From: JANQRX01 sp963663975
Lineage (GTDB): Bacteria; Pseudomonadota; Alphaproteobacteria; Rhizobiales; Kaistiaceae
Length of the DNA stretch: 64,000 nucleotides
Reading direction: 5' to 3'
Assembly (NCBI GenBank): GCA_963663975.2
Contig: CAXXRA010000003.1
Coordinates: 62,001 to 126,000 of the forward strand
Shown: positions 8,296 through 16,290 of the stretch, piece by piece
Position numbering within the stretch: the stretch's first letter is position 1
Layout of the letters: every line of letters begins with the position of its first letter
Position numbers and translations under genes: made by a program
The notes under the pieces: generated by a model
Told to the model about the DNA's origin: nothing
The model's input: only the letters and a program-made list of their open reading frames with translations
The model's database searches: none

Positions 8296-9069
8296 ATGTT
8301 GGCGGCCGGGATTGGTGCAAGACTCGGATTTTCCGCCACCGAACTTCCGCCAAAAATCTTGTTGCGCTTCGGCGGCAAATCGTTGCTGCAATACCATATC
8401 GAAATCCTCCAACGGCATGGCATCGATAAGTTGGTGCTCGGCGTGGGACATAAACACCAGGATATCGAGCGGGAGATCACCGCCCTGGGTGCCGAGGATT
8501 TTGTACGCATGGTGTTCAATGCGGATTACAGCGAAGGCAGCATGATCACATTGTGGACCTTGCGCGAGGACTTGTCCTGCGGCGAGACGATCCTGCTGAT
8601 GGATGGCGATGTGATCTATGACGAAGAGGTGGTGTCTTGCCTGGTCAAATCCCGGCATCGGAACTGCTTGCTCCTCGATCGGGACTTCGAGCCTGGCGAT
8701 GAGCCTGTCAAGGTGTGTGTGTCGGACGGTGAGATCATTGAGTTCCGCAAATGGCTCAGCGCCGAGTATGAGTACTGCGGTGAATCGGTGGGGTTTTTCA
8801 AATTGTCCGCCGAGATGGCTAAAAAGATCGTCCTTCAAAGCGAACTCTATCTGGCCCAAGGTCGCCGCCTTGAGCCCTACGAGGAGGCCATTCGCGATGT
8901 TCTGTTGACCTCGCCACGCGGCAGCTTCGCGTTCGAGGACGTCACCGGCCTGCCTTGGATCGAGATCGATTTCGCCGCTGACATCGAGCGTGCCAATGGC
9001 GAGGTCCTGCCGCGCATTCTGACGGCTGAGTGCAACCGCCGCGCGGCGATGATGATCAAAGGAAATTAG
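8296..9069 (+). CDS. LicC-like nucleotidyltransferase (phosphocholine cytidylyltransferase type), start damaged
   Basis: MobA-like/NTP_transferase fold: signature MLAAGIGARLG...PPKILLRFGGKSLL, nucleotide-binding DGDVIYD (catalytic Asp pair) and a C-terminal WIEIDFAADIERA metal-binding Asp. Enzymes of this size next to licD activate phosphocholine or a similar headgroup as CDP-derivative. Eleven bases upstream lies ATGAAGCGATAATG. With one extra G it would read the usual family N-terminus MKAIMLAAG, so a 1-base deletion seems to have destroyed the normal start, leaving the internal ATG. The glycine-rich loop is still intact. Substrate assignment is inferred from the licD neighbour. Confidence 0.75.
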   Translation: MLAAGIGARLGFSATELPPKILLRFGGKSLLQYHIEILQRHGIDKLVLGVGHKHQDIEREITALGAEDFVRMVFNADYSEGSMITLWTLREDLSCGETILLMDGDVIYDEEVVSCLVKSRHRNCLLLDRDFEPGDEPVKVCVSDGEIIEFRKWLSAEYEYCGESVGFFKLSAEMAKKIVLQSELYLAQGRRLEPYEEAIRDVLLTSPRGSFAFEDVTGLPWIEIDFAADIERANGEVLPRILTAECNRRAAMMIKGN

Positions 9070-9075
9070 ACAGAG

Positions 9076-10119
9076 GTGTGGCGCAAAACCTATGACGGAT
9101 ATCGAAGCGTCGGCCTCGCCCTTGCCCTGGTTGCCGGCCTCGCGATCACCAACATGAAACTCCTGGCGATCCTGGTGACCGCCGCAACAATCGAACTGAC
9201 CTGGTTCCTCCGCCAGCGTTGGGCCGGTCGGCGGCGTCAGCTTTATGCCTTGAACACGCATGACCTGTCGGTCCTGGAGACCCAGGCAAAGGGTGATCTT
9301 GTGGAATTCCGAGTTCACCACGGCATCGGCGAACTAATGCTGGCAGGCGGCACCGTCCGTTGGCGAGGTTGCAGCAAACGGACACCACCCTGTCCTTTCA
9401 ATCTCTACGTCAACCGTCTCGGCCTCAATACCGCGCCCTGTTGCCGCGAGCACCTGCGGGAACTCTGCCATTATGTCGCCGCCTGCTTGAGTGAAATGGG
9501 GGTGGTGCACTGGCTGGAGGGCGGCAGTCTGCTTGGCGCCGTACGGGAGGGTGGTTCGCTGCTTGATTGGGAGGACGATGTTGACATCTCGGTCCTGCTC
9601 GACGCTGACATGACCTGGGAACGCTTGGCGAGCGGGCTTGCCGCACGTGGCGCGAGGGATGGTTACCATGTCGATCTTTTTGAGAAAAACGGCTTTGTCT
9701 CGATATTCTTCGATGCCCCGAAACGATGGCCGTTTCGCTGGGAGCGCAATCGACTGCGCGGAGAAATTAGGGCCGATATCGCGGTCTACCGACAGGTAAC
9801 CAGCAACGGTGAAGCAGTGCTTGAAAGGCGAAGCTATAAGGGCGCTATACCGACCACCGAGTGCGGCGGCTATGGAGTGCCGCGCGAGCTTGTCCTGCCG
9901 ACAATAACGATACCTTTCGTTGGCGGTAATTTCGCCTGCCCAAACCAACCAGAGGCATATCTGCGTGTCCTATATGGCGACTTCGAAGATGTCGAATATA
10001 CCTACGTCGATCCGGCAGCAGCGGCGACCCGGCATCAAGCCGATGTGGCGACTAAGAACGTGACGAATAAAACGTCGAAAGAGGTGCGTCAGTACGACGA
10101 TCGCGACGATCTTCGCTGA
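9076..10119 (+). CDS. LicD-family phosphotransferase (membrane-anchored)
   Basis: LicD/fukutin-type enzyme (347 aa) that transfers phosphocholine or a related phospho-group to a surface glycan. The core is VHWLEGGSLLGAVREGG...DWEDDVDISVLLDADM, containing the family's G-[ST]-LLGAVR and D-[DE]-D-[IV]-D motif. N-terminal residues 10-45 form one or two hydrophobic segments, so the enzyme is probably membrane-bound. It starts with GTG six bases after the LicC-like gene and is surely co-transcribed. The C-terminal 40 residues are hydrophilic and not conserved. Confidence 0.8.
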   Translation: MWRKTYDGYRSVGLALALVAGLAITNMKLLAILVTAATIELTWFLRQRWAGRRRQLYALNTHDLSVLETQAKGDLVEFRVHHGIGELMLAGGTVRWRGCSKRTPPCPFNLYVNRLGLNTAPCCREHLRELCHYVAACLSEMGVVHWLEGGSLLGAVREGGSLLDWEDDVDISVLLDADMTWERLASGLAARGARDGYHVDLFEKNGFVSIFFDAPKRWPFRWERNRLRGEIRADIAVYRQVTSNGEAVLERRSYKGAIPTTECGGYGVPRELVLPTITIPFVGGNFACPNQPEAYLRVLYGDFEDVEYTYVDPAAAATRHQADVATKNVTNKTSKEVRQYDDRDDLR

Positions 10120-10155
10120 TCGACAACGGACGGCTGAACTGTTCGCCCAGCGGTG

Positions 10156-10581
10156 TCAGTCCAGGGCCCGGCGAATCTTTTCGGCGTTGGCGGCCAGAAT
10201 TTCGGGCGACTCCATCGCCCCGGTGTGGGGCCTGAGAGCCACCCCGTCGAAGCGCGGGATCACGTGGACATGGAGGTGGAAGACCGACTGACCGGCCGCG
10301 GGCTCGTTGAACTGATGGACGCTGACGCCGTCGGCGTCGAAGGCGGCTTTGACGGCCTGGGCGATCTTCTGCGCCGCCGCCATCAACGGCCCCAGGGTCT
10401 CGGTCGAAGCATCGAGTAGGTTGCGCGCCTCCGTCTTGGGCAGAACCAGTGTGTGGCCCCGGCCCTGGGGCATGACGTCCATGATCGCGATGACCGCGTC
10501 GTTCTCGTAGACCTTCTCGGCCGGAATCTCGCCACGCAGAATCTTGGCGAAAATATTGTCGCTGTCATAGGTCGTGCTCAT
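10156..10581 (-). CDS. HIT family hydrolase
   Basis: Histidine-triad protein (141 aa) acting on nucleoside phosphoramidates or dinucleotide polyphosphates. The HIT signature HLHVHVIPR carries the catalytic histidines; the N-terminal block IFAKILRGEIPAEKVYEND is typical of the Hint branch. The ATG overlaps the stop of the upstream DUF482 gene (TGATG), so this is the last gene of a four-gene operon ridA-GDPD-DUF482-HIT. It ends 36 bases from the convergent licD-like gene. Confidence 0.92.
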   Translation of the reverse strand: MSTTYDSDNIFAKILRGEIPAEKVYENDAVIAIMDVMPQGRGHTLVLPKTEARNLLDASTETLGPLMAAAQKIAQAVKAAFDADGVSVHQFNEPAAGQSVFHLHVHVIPRFDGVALRPHTGAMESPEILAANAEKIRRALD

Positions 10582-11915
10582 CACGGACTCCCGGTCTGGT
10601 CCGGGCGGTTTTGGCGAAACGGCAGAAATTTCGCAAGGGCCTCATGATCGATGGCGACTTGCAGGCGCTCGCGGCCCAGATAGTCGGCAACCGCCTTGCG
10701 AAACCCTCTGTCGCGGAGCCAGTGGGCCGAATAGGTCGTCGTCGGTTTGTACCCGCGAGCCAGCTTGTGCTCCCCCTGAGCACCGGCTTCGACCCGATCA
10801 AGGCCGTGGGCGATGCCCCAGTCGATGGCCTGATAATAGCAAAGCTCGAAATGGAGAAACGGTATGTTCTCCGTTGCGCCCCAGTAGCGGCCGTAGAGCG
10901 CGTCGGAACCAATGACGTTGAGCGCGCCGGCGATGTAACGCCCGTCGCGCCGGGCCATGATCAGCAGCAGCCGATCGGCCATGCGCTCGCCCAGCAGAGA
11001 GAAGAAACGGCGGTTGAGATAGGGGCGTCCCCACTTGCGCTCGCCGGTGTCCATATAAAACTCGAAGAAGGCATCCCAGATACCCTCCGTCAGGTCGGAG
11101 CCGGTCAGATGGGCGATGTCGATGCCGTCTTGGGCCGCACAACGACGTTCGCGACGTATGGTCTTGCGCTTTCGCGACACCAGTGCGGACAGAAAATCAT
11201 CGAAGTCGCCGTAGTCTTCGTTGACGAAATGGAACTGCTGATCGTTGCGCAGCAGATAACCGTGCTTGCCAAGCAGGTCCCACTCACTTTTTTCGGCGAA
11301 GGTGACGTGGAGCGACGAGACGCCGAGTTTGGCGCCCAACTCGCATCCCGCGGCGGCCAGAACGGCGCGGTGATGGTCGGCATCGGGAATATCGGCCACC
11401 AGCAGGCGCCGGCCGCTCACCGGGGTGAACGGCACCGATGCCTGGAGCTTGGGGTAGTAGTTTCCGCCAGCCCGCTCATAGGCGTCCGCCCAGCCGTGGT
11501 CGAAGACGTACTCGCCCATGGAATGGGTCTTGGCATAGCAGGGCATGATGGCAATCGGGGCGCCGTCGGCGTCGTCCAGGATCAGATGGCGGCCGAACCA
11601 TCCCGTTTCATCACTGGCTGCTCCGGACTGCTCGAGCGACCACAGGAAATCGTGAGAGAGAAACGGATCGTAGGCAAGCGCCGGGCGCGGGTTGTCGGCC
11701 GACAGCGGACGCGCGCTCGACCAGCCGGGATTGGCGCAGGCATCCCACGCCTGGCGCGGGATCTCGTCCACGGACGAGACCACCCGCAGCGTCGCTGGTG
11801 GTGGAGGAGCGTTATCCAAATTGTCGCTCACGGATCGAACAGAACCAGTGTCGAATTTAGACTTGCCGCGCCGTGGTGCAAGGCTGAGCATGACCCGGTG
11901 CACCGATCGGCTCAC
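10581..11915 (-). CDS. DUF482/GNAT-fold protein (PF04339-type, FemAB-like)
   Basis: Large N-acyltransferase-like protein (up to 444 aa) with the conserved blocks FLWSLEQSG, YVFDHGWADAYERAGG.YYPKLQ, SRKRKTIRRERR and GAQGEHKLARGYKP near the C-terminus. The family is common in alpha- and betaproteobacteria; its reaction is unproven, with peptidoglycan-related acyl transfer suggested. The GTG start overlaps the stop of the upstream GDPD gene (GTGA), but the first 40 residues are poorly conserved in appearance, so a start inside the reading frame is possible. Confidence 0.85.
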   Translation of the reverse strand: MSRSVHRVMLSLAPRRGKSKFDTGSVRSVSDNLDNAPPPPATLRVVSSVDEIPRQAWDACANPGWSSARPLSADNPRPALAYDPFLSHDFLWSLEQSGAASDETGWFGRHLILDDADGAPIAIMPCYAKTHSMGEYVFDHGWADAYERAGGNYYPKLQASVPFTPVSGRRLLVADIPDADHHRAVLAAAGCELGAKLGVSSLHVTFAEKSEWDLLGKHGYLLRNDQQFHFVNEDYGDFDDFLSALVSRKRKTIRRERRCAAQDGIDIAHLTGSDLTEGIWDAFFEFYMDTGERKWGRPYLNRRFFSLLGERMADRLLLIMARRDGRYIAGALNVIGSDALYGRYWGATENIPFLHFELCYYQAIDWGIAHGLDRVEAGAQGEHKLARGYKPTTTYSAHWLRDRGFRKAVADYLGRERLQVAIDHEALAKFLPFRQNRPDQTGSP

Positions 11916-12664
11916 CCGCGATCGGGATCAAACCCCTCGAAGATGATCTGATCGGCCCATTCGGCGGCCACCGACCGATCGTTCGGCGTGCGCACAGTCC
12001 AGGTCAGGAGTGGCAGGCCGATGAAGTGACGCAGGGCAAGGGGCGCCGAAGCGGGCAGCGCCGACACCTCATAATTGATGAAGTGGGGCCGCCCGATGAT
12101 CGCCGGCAGAAGGTGGCGATAGGCCAATCGGCGCCATCGCGGCCATGTCGGCCAGCGATCCGCCGAGAACCGACTGGCGACCAAACCCCGCGGCAGTTCC
12201 GGCGCAATACGTCGCAACGAGGCAATCGCCAGATGATCAAAGGACATCACCGCTACGGCGCCGTCGTAGGCGGCGACGGTCTCGGCGACCACAAGTTCAA
12301 GCGGCCCGGCGCCCGACCAGTCGGTTTTCATCTCGATCAACAGCGGGACTTGGCCGGCGATCACATCCAACACCTGCTCGAGGGTCGGGATGCGGGCCCG
12401 GCCTCCGGTCAGGCTGGCTGATCGCACATCGGCCAGCGTCATTCGACGGATGACGCCGGTCGACGAGGTCAGACGATCCAGACGAGCGTCGTGGAAGACC
12501 ACGACCCGGTTATCCGCCGTCAATCGGACGTCGACCTCAACCGCAAAGCCACTGTCGACCGCGGCACTGATCGCCGGCAGGGTATTCTCGACAATACCGG
12601 CGTCGATGCCGTGGAATCCACGATGGGCGATCGGACGCGCGGTCAGCCATGAAAGTCGGGACAT
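11912..12664 (-). CDS. Glycerophosphodiester phosphodiesterase
   Basis: GDPD TIM-barrel enzyme (250 aa) that hydrolyses deacylated phospholipids to glycerol-3-phosphate and an alcohol. Visible: IAHRGFHG near the N-terminus, ENTLPA, EVDVRLTADNRVVVFHDARLDR with the catalytic His and metal-binding Glu/Asp, and LLIEMKTD. The frame is open further upstream, but that part is only the dispersed repeat read as protein; the ATG at 12664 (MSRLSWLTARPIAHRG) gives the family's usual N-terminus. Overlaps the next gene by four bases. Confidence 0.92.
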   Translation of the reverse strand: MSRLSWLTARPIAHRGFHGIDAGIVENTLPAISAAVDSGFAVEVDVRLTADNRVVVFHDARLDRLTSSTGVIRRMTLADVRSASLTGGRARIPTLEQVLDVIAGQVPLLIEMKTDWSGAGPLELVVAETVAAYDGAVAVMSFDHLAIASLRRIAPELPRGLVASRFSADRWPTWPRWRRLAYRHLLPAIIGRPHFINYEVSALPASAPLALRHFIGLPLLTWTVRTPNDRSVAAEWADQIIFEGFDPDRG

Positions 12665-12674
12665 CGGCGAAATT

Positions 12675-12890
12675 AGAGCGCTTCCGACCAACTCTGAGTC
12701 AATTCTGTTTCTGGATCGGTTCGGCGTTGGGCGCCTACCAATCGATAAACCCGAAGGGACGGAGCGATTTTGCGCCAACTCCTGCACCACGTCCCTCAAC
12801 CGTTATCCCGATACGCTCATCGAACCTTGACTTGACCTCGTCGCAAAATCGCTCCCTCAGAACTGGCTCAGAATTGGTCGGAAGGGCTCT
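12675..12890 (-). repeat. Palindromic intergenic repeat, copy R1
   Basis: 216-bp member of a dispersed family with inverted ends: outer bases AGAGCG(C)TTCCGACCAACT on the left and the complement of AGAGCCCTTCCGACCAATT on the right. It fills the ridA-GDPD gap inside an operon. Its right end provides the AG of the ridA TAG stop (12889-12891). Orientation is opposite to R2, R3, R6. Confidence 0.85.
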
Positions 12891-13347
12891 ATCCGGCGAC
12901 GATCGCTTCGACCTCGACCGCCACCCCCAACGGCAACGACATCATACCGACCGCCGAACGGCTGTGGCGGCCGGCCTCTCCGAAAACCTCGACGATCAGG
13001 TCGGATGCACCGTTGATCACCTTGTGAGCGTCGGTGAATTCAGGCGTGCAATTCACGAAACCGGTCAGCTTGACGAAGCGCTCCACGGCGTCGAGCGAGC
13101 CCAGCTCGGCCTTCAAACTGGCCAGCACCTTGATCGCGCAGATGCGGGCGGCGGCCTGGCCCTGTTCAACCGTGAAGTCTTGGCCGAGTTTGCCGACATA
13201 CTCTTCATCGGCACTTTGCGACGTTTGGCCGGAGACGAACAGAAGGCTCCCCGATCGCACCACCGGAATGTAGTTCGCCGCAGCTGCACCAGGCGCGGGG
13301 ATTTTGATCCCAAGGCTGGCGAGGCGGGTTTCAATCGATTCAGACAT
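12889..13347 (-). CDS. RidA/YjgF family enamine/imine deaminase
   Basis: RidA-like protein (152 aa) that hydrolyses reactive 2-aminoacrylate-type enamines. Visible: FVSGQTS near the N-terminal third, a long helix around VEQGQAAARICAIKVLASLKAELGSLD, and the C-terminal HSRSAVGMMSLPLGVAVEVEAIV (conserved Arg, substrate carboxylate binding in the family). ATG chosen at MSESIETRLASLGI; longer in-frame sequence upstream is non-coding. First gene of the operon leading to GDPD, DUF482 and HIT. Confidence 0.9.
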   Translation of the reverse strand: MSESIETRLASLGIKIPAPGAAAANYIPVVRSGSLLFVSGQTSQSADEEYVGKLGQDFTVEQGQAAARICAIKVLASLKAELGSLDAVERFVKLTGFVNCTPEFTDAHKVINGASDLIVEVFGEAGRHSRSAVGMMSLPLGVAVEVEAIVAG

Positions 13348-13462
13348 TTTTGCTTTCCGAGCCCGTGATGTGAGACAAATGTAGTCACTTAGAGCCCTTT
13401 CAGGGTTCTGACCCGATGATAGCAGGTTCCGAAAGCCCGCGGTGATGCCCGGGAGAAGACAC

Positions 13463-14281
13463 ATGGCCACCGCCACCGCTGCCTTCGCCCTGTCGGTGGC
13501 GCTTTTCGCCGCAGGAGCCACGGCAGGCGTTCAACTTGCGCCCCATCTGGCCGAGTACGATCTGTCGCTGGTGGGGCAGCCCGATGCTCCCGATATCGTC
13601 GCGGCCTCGGGCCGGCTGGTGCTCGAATTCACGGGGGCTGCGTGTGTCGGCTACACTAATGACGCGCGCATTGTCACCGAAATCGAGACCGGCGATGGCG
13701 ACCGGTTGATCACCGACGCCCGAACCAAGACCGTCGAGGCCACCGACGGCAGCATGGAATTCTTCAACGAGACCTTTGCCGAAGGTCGACGGGTCGAACT
13801 GTCCGTCGGGATTGCGCGCAGGGACGGCGAGGGACTTTCGGTCGACCTGACCGAACCGACGGAAGAGACGTTTTTTGTCGGCGGCGATCTCGCCTTTCCC
13901 ACCGAACATGTGCTGGCCGTGCTTGACGCCGCGCGCCTCAACAAAACCTTCGTGGCGATCGACATCTATGACGGATCGCAAGATGGTTCGCTGGTGGTCC
14001 AGACCGCAGCGGTGATCGGCGAGGCGCGCATCGATCCGTCTCCTGCCGGCGACGGCGCCGTTATCGTCGAAGGCGGCTTTGCCGACATGACCCACTGGCC
14101 GGTGACGATCAGCTTCTTTGAGAAACGGGATGTGCGCGCCGACGTTGCGCCGGACTTCATGCTGAGCCTTCTGTTGTACGACAATGGCGTCAGCCGCAGT
14201 TATTTGATCGACTTCGGCGAGTTCGAGCTTCGTGGTCGCCTGACCAGCCTGAGGATGTTGCCGTTGCCGAGCTGCGGCTAG
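13463..14281 (+). CDS. EipB-family (DUF1849) periplasmic envelope-integrity protein
   Basis: Secreted protein (272 aa) of the DUF1849/EipB family, known from Brucella as needed for cell-envelope integrity. It has a signal peptide MATATAAFALSVALFAAG with cleavage near TAG-VQL. Family blocks include HLAEYDLSL, CVGYTNDARIVTE, FFNETFAEG and a late LLYDNGVSRSYLIDFGEFEL. The family's paired cysteines appear as Cys in AACVGY and the C-terminal LPSCG. Start at 13463 is preceded by GGGAG; upstream GTG/ATG starts would spoil the signal peptide. Stop TAG is shared with repeat R2. Confidence 0.85.
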   Translation: MATATAAFALSVALFAAGATAGVQLAPHLAEYDLSLVGQPDAPDIVAASGRLVLEFTGAACVGYTNDARIVTEIETGDGDRLITDARTKTVEATDGSMEFFNETFAEGRRVELSVGIARRDGEGLSVDLTEPTEETFFVGGDLAFPTEHVLAVLDAARLNKTFVAIDIYDGSQDGSLVVQTAAVIGEARIDPSPAGDGAVIVEGGFADMTHWPVTISFFEKRDVRADVAPDFMLSLLLYDNGVSRSYLIDFGEFELRGRLTSLRMLPLPSCG

Positions 14282-14551
14282 AGCATCTTCCGACCAATTT
14301 GACCCATTCTGACGGAGCTTCTTTGTGACAAGATCAAGCAAGGGATTGACGAGCGTATCTGGATACGGTCGAGAGACCTTGCGCAGGAATTGGCGCAAAA
14401 TAGTCCGTCCCTTCGGGTTTCACGATTGGCGGCCACCCAATGCCGAACCAATCTCGAACGATGCGGTGCATCGCCCTTCGATCGTTTCAACACTGGATCG
14501 CCTCCCCAATCATGAAACAGAATTGCGTCTAATTGGTCGGAAAATGCTCTA
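14280..14551 (+). repeat. Palindromic intergenic repeat, copy R2
   Basis: About 271 bp, long form. Begins AGAGCATCTTCCGACCAATT and ends with the complement. The first two bases complete the eipB TAG stop. Internal segment (TGGATACGGTCGAGAGACC, GGCGCAAAATAGTCCGTCCC) matches R3 closely. Sits between the convergent genes eipB and dinB, where its stem could terminate both transcripts. Confidence 0.85.
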
Positions 14552-14589
14552 GCTCGCGTCGAGGGCCGACCATGGTCAGCCGCCCCAGC

Positions 14590-15882
14590 TTAGCGCTGCG
14601 GTGGTTTTGAACGGGACTCGCCACGGTCGGAATCGAACACCAGACCAAGCTCGACCGCGTCGTCGCCGAACTTGCCGCGGATCGATTCGACGGCGGCTTC
14701 AGCGGCGGCCCGCTTGCCTGCGTGTCGATCAACCAGATCTTCCGGGTCGGCCAGTCGGGGATCGGTGAAATCGGAGATCCCGACGCCAATCAGGCGAAAG
14801 CTTGTGCCGTCAGCCTCACGGCTCAGCAGGTCTGCCGCGGCACCGTAAATGCGGTCGGCGAGTTGGGTCGGATCGGCCAGTTGGCGGCTTCGCGTCAGCG
14901 TTCTGAACGCGTCCGTTCGCAATTTGAGGGTAATGGTCAACCCCGCCAGGCCGGCGCGCCGCAGCCGACGGGCGACGCCCTCGCAAAGGGATCGCAGGCG
15001 GGCGCTGAGTTCATGCGGGTCGGCAATGTCGTCGGCGAAGGTGCGCTCGGCGCTGATACTCTTGGCGCCGCTGCGCGGTTCCACGCTCCGCCTGTCATCG
15101 GCGCGAGCGAGCCGGGCAAGGCGCAGGCCCATCGATCCGTATCGCCGGGCCAGTTCAGCCTCGTCCAATCTTTGCAGCGCGCGAATCCGGTGGATGCCGT
15201 CGCGCGCCAACCGTGCCTGCATGGCCTTGCCGACCCCCCAGATCAGGCTGACCGGCTTGTCGGCCAGGAACGAGGTCGCCTCGGCCTTGCCGATGATGGC
15301 GTAGCCACGCGGTTTTTCCAGATCGGAGGCGATCTTGGCCAGGAACTTGTTGAACGAGAGTCCGATCGACACCGTGATCCCGATCTCGGTTTCCACCTGT
15401 TTTTGGAGCCGGGCGAGGGCAAGGGCGGGGGCGGCGCCATGGAGCCTCTCGGTGCCCGACAGATCCATGAACGCCTCGTCGATGGAGATCGGTTCGACCA
15501 GCGGCGTGAAAGACCGCATGAGATCCCTGACCTGGCGGCCGACGCGGCTGTATTTGTCGAAGTCGGGGCGAATCACCACCGCATCCGGACACGCCTTGAG
15601 CGCCTTGAACATCGGCATGGCCGAATGCACGCCGCGAATACGCGCGACATAGCAGGCGGTGGCGACAACGCCGCGCCTGCCGCCGCCGATGATCACCGGC
15701 TTGTCGGTGAGTTCGGGTTTGTCGCGCTTTTCGACCGCCGCATAGAAGGCGTCGCAATCGAGATGGGCGACAGCGAGCGCGTCGAGTTCGTCATGGCGCA
15801 GGAGGCGGGGACTTCCGCAGACGCGGCAGCGATTTGCGGTGGCAGCCGTCGGCGAGAGGCAGTCGCGGCAAAATCCCGACAT
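14590..15882 (-). CDS. dinB: DNA polymerase IV (Y family) with N-terminal zinc-ribbon
   Basis: Translesion polymerase (430 aa). Palm motifs: AHLDCDAFYAAVE (catalytic Asp-Cys-Asp) and SIDEAFMDL (Asp-Glu), followed by helix-hairpin-helix ...LIWGVGKAMQARLARDGI and the little-finger domain. Before the polymerase domain is a CRDC...CRVC four-cysteine motif (residues 5-22), a zinc-ribbon extension found in some alphaproteobacterial DinB proteins but not in E. coli. Convergent with eipB. Confidence 0.93.
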   Translation of the reverse strand: MSGFCRDCLSPTAATANRCRVCGSPRLLRHDELDALAVAHLDCDAFYAAVEKRDKPELTDKPVIIGGGRRGVVATACYVARIRGVHSAMPMFKALKACPDAVVIRPDFDKYSRVGRQVRDLMRSFTPLVEPISIDEAFMDLSGTERLHGAAPALALARLQKQVETEIGITVSIGLSFNKFLAKIASDLEKPRGYAIIGKAEATSFLADKPVSLIWGVGKAMQARLARDGIHRIRALQRLDEAELARRYGSMGLRLARLARADDRRSVEPRSGAKSISAERTFADDIADPHELSARLRSLCEGVARRLRRAGLAGLTITLKLRTDAFRTLTRSRQLADPTQLADRIYGAAADLLSREADGTSFRLIGVGISDFTDPRLADPEDLVDRHAGKRAAAEAAVESIRGKFGDDAVELGLVFDSDRGESRSKPPQR

Positions 15883-16002
15883 GAGCTGGCGAGACTACGG
15901 CCGGCCGCCGCGACGGACAAGCATCGAGTTGCACCCTTGCCGCCGGAAAAGCGCCTCTGGTATAGGGCGCCCATCTTAGAAAACGGGTCCGGGCTCCGCG
16001 AA

Positions 16003-16290
16003 ATGTCGGTCGACAGAGAAACGGTCAAACGCGTCGCACATCTGGCACGTATCGCGGTCAGCGATGACGAGGCCGAAGCGCTCAAGGCCGACCTCAACAA
16101 AATCCTCGGTTTTGTCGACCAGCTCATCGAAGTGGATGTCAGCGATGTCGAGCCGATGGCTTCGGCCGGCGCATCGCAGACGAAATTGCGCGACGACGTT
16201 GTTGACGACGGTGACAAGGCTGAGGCCGTGCTGGCCAACGCACCCGACAGACGGGACGGATTCTTCGCGGTGCCGAAGGTGGTCGAGTGA
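16003..16290 (+). CDS. gatC: Asp/Glu-tRNA amidotransferase subunit C
   Basis: Small subunit (95 aa) of GatCAB, which converts misacylated Glu-tRNA(Gln) and Asp-tRNA(Asn) to the amide form. Conserved opening DRETVKRVAHLARIAVSDDEA and closing RRDGFFAVPKVVE. The stop TGA overlaps the GTG start of gatA (GTGA), so subunits C and A are translationally coupled. Confidence 0.95.
   Translation: MSVDRETVKRVAHLARIAVSDDEAEALKADLNKILGFVDQLIEVDVSDVEPMASAGASQTKLRDDVVDDGDKAEAVLANAPDRRDGFFAVPKVVE

Noticed and set aside
13391..13420. AGAGCCCTTTCAGGGTTCTG as an eighth repeat copy upstream of eipB
   Set aside because: Only the first 10 bases and a later TTCTGAC match the family; too short to call a copy.
14722..16002. 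A 522-codon frame that ends with GatC
   Set aside because: Only the last 95 codons (from 16003) are GatC; the rest is antisense to dinB.
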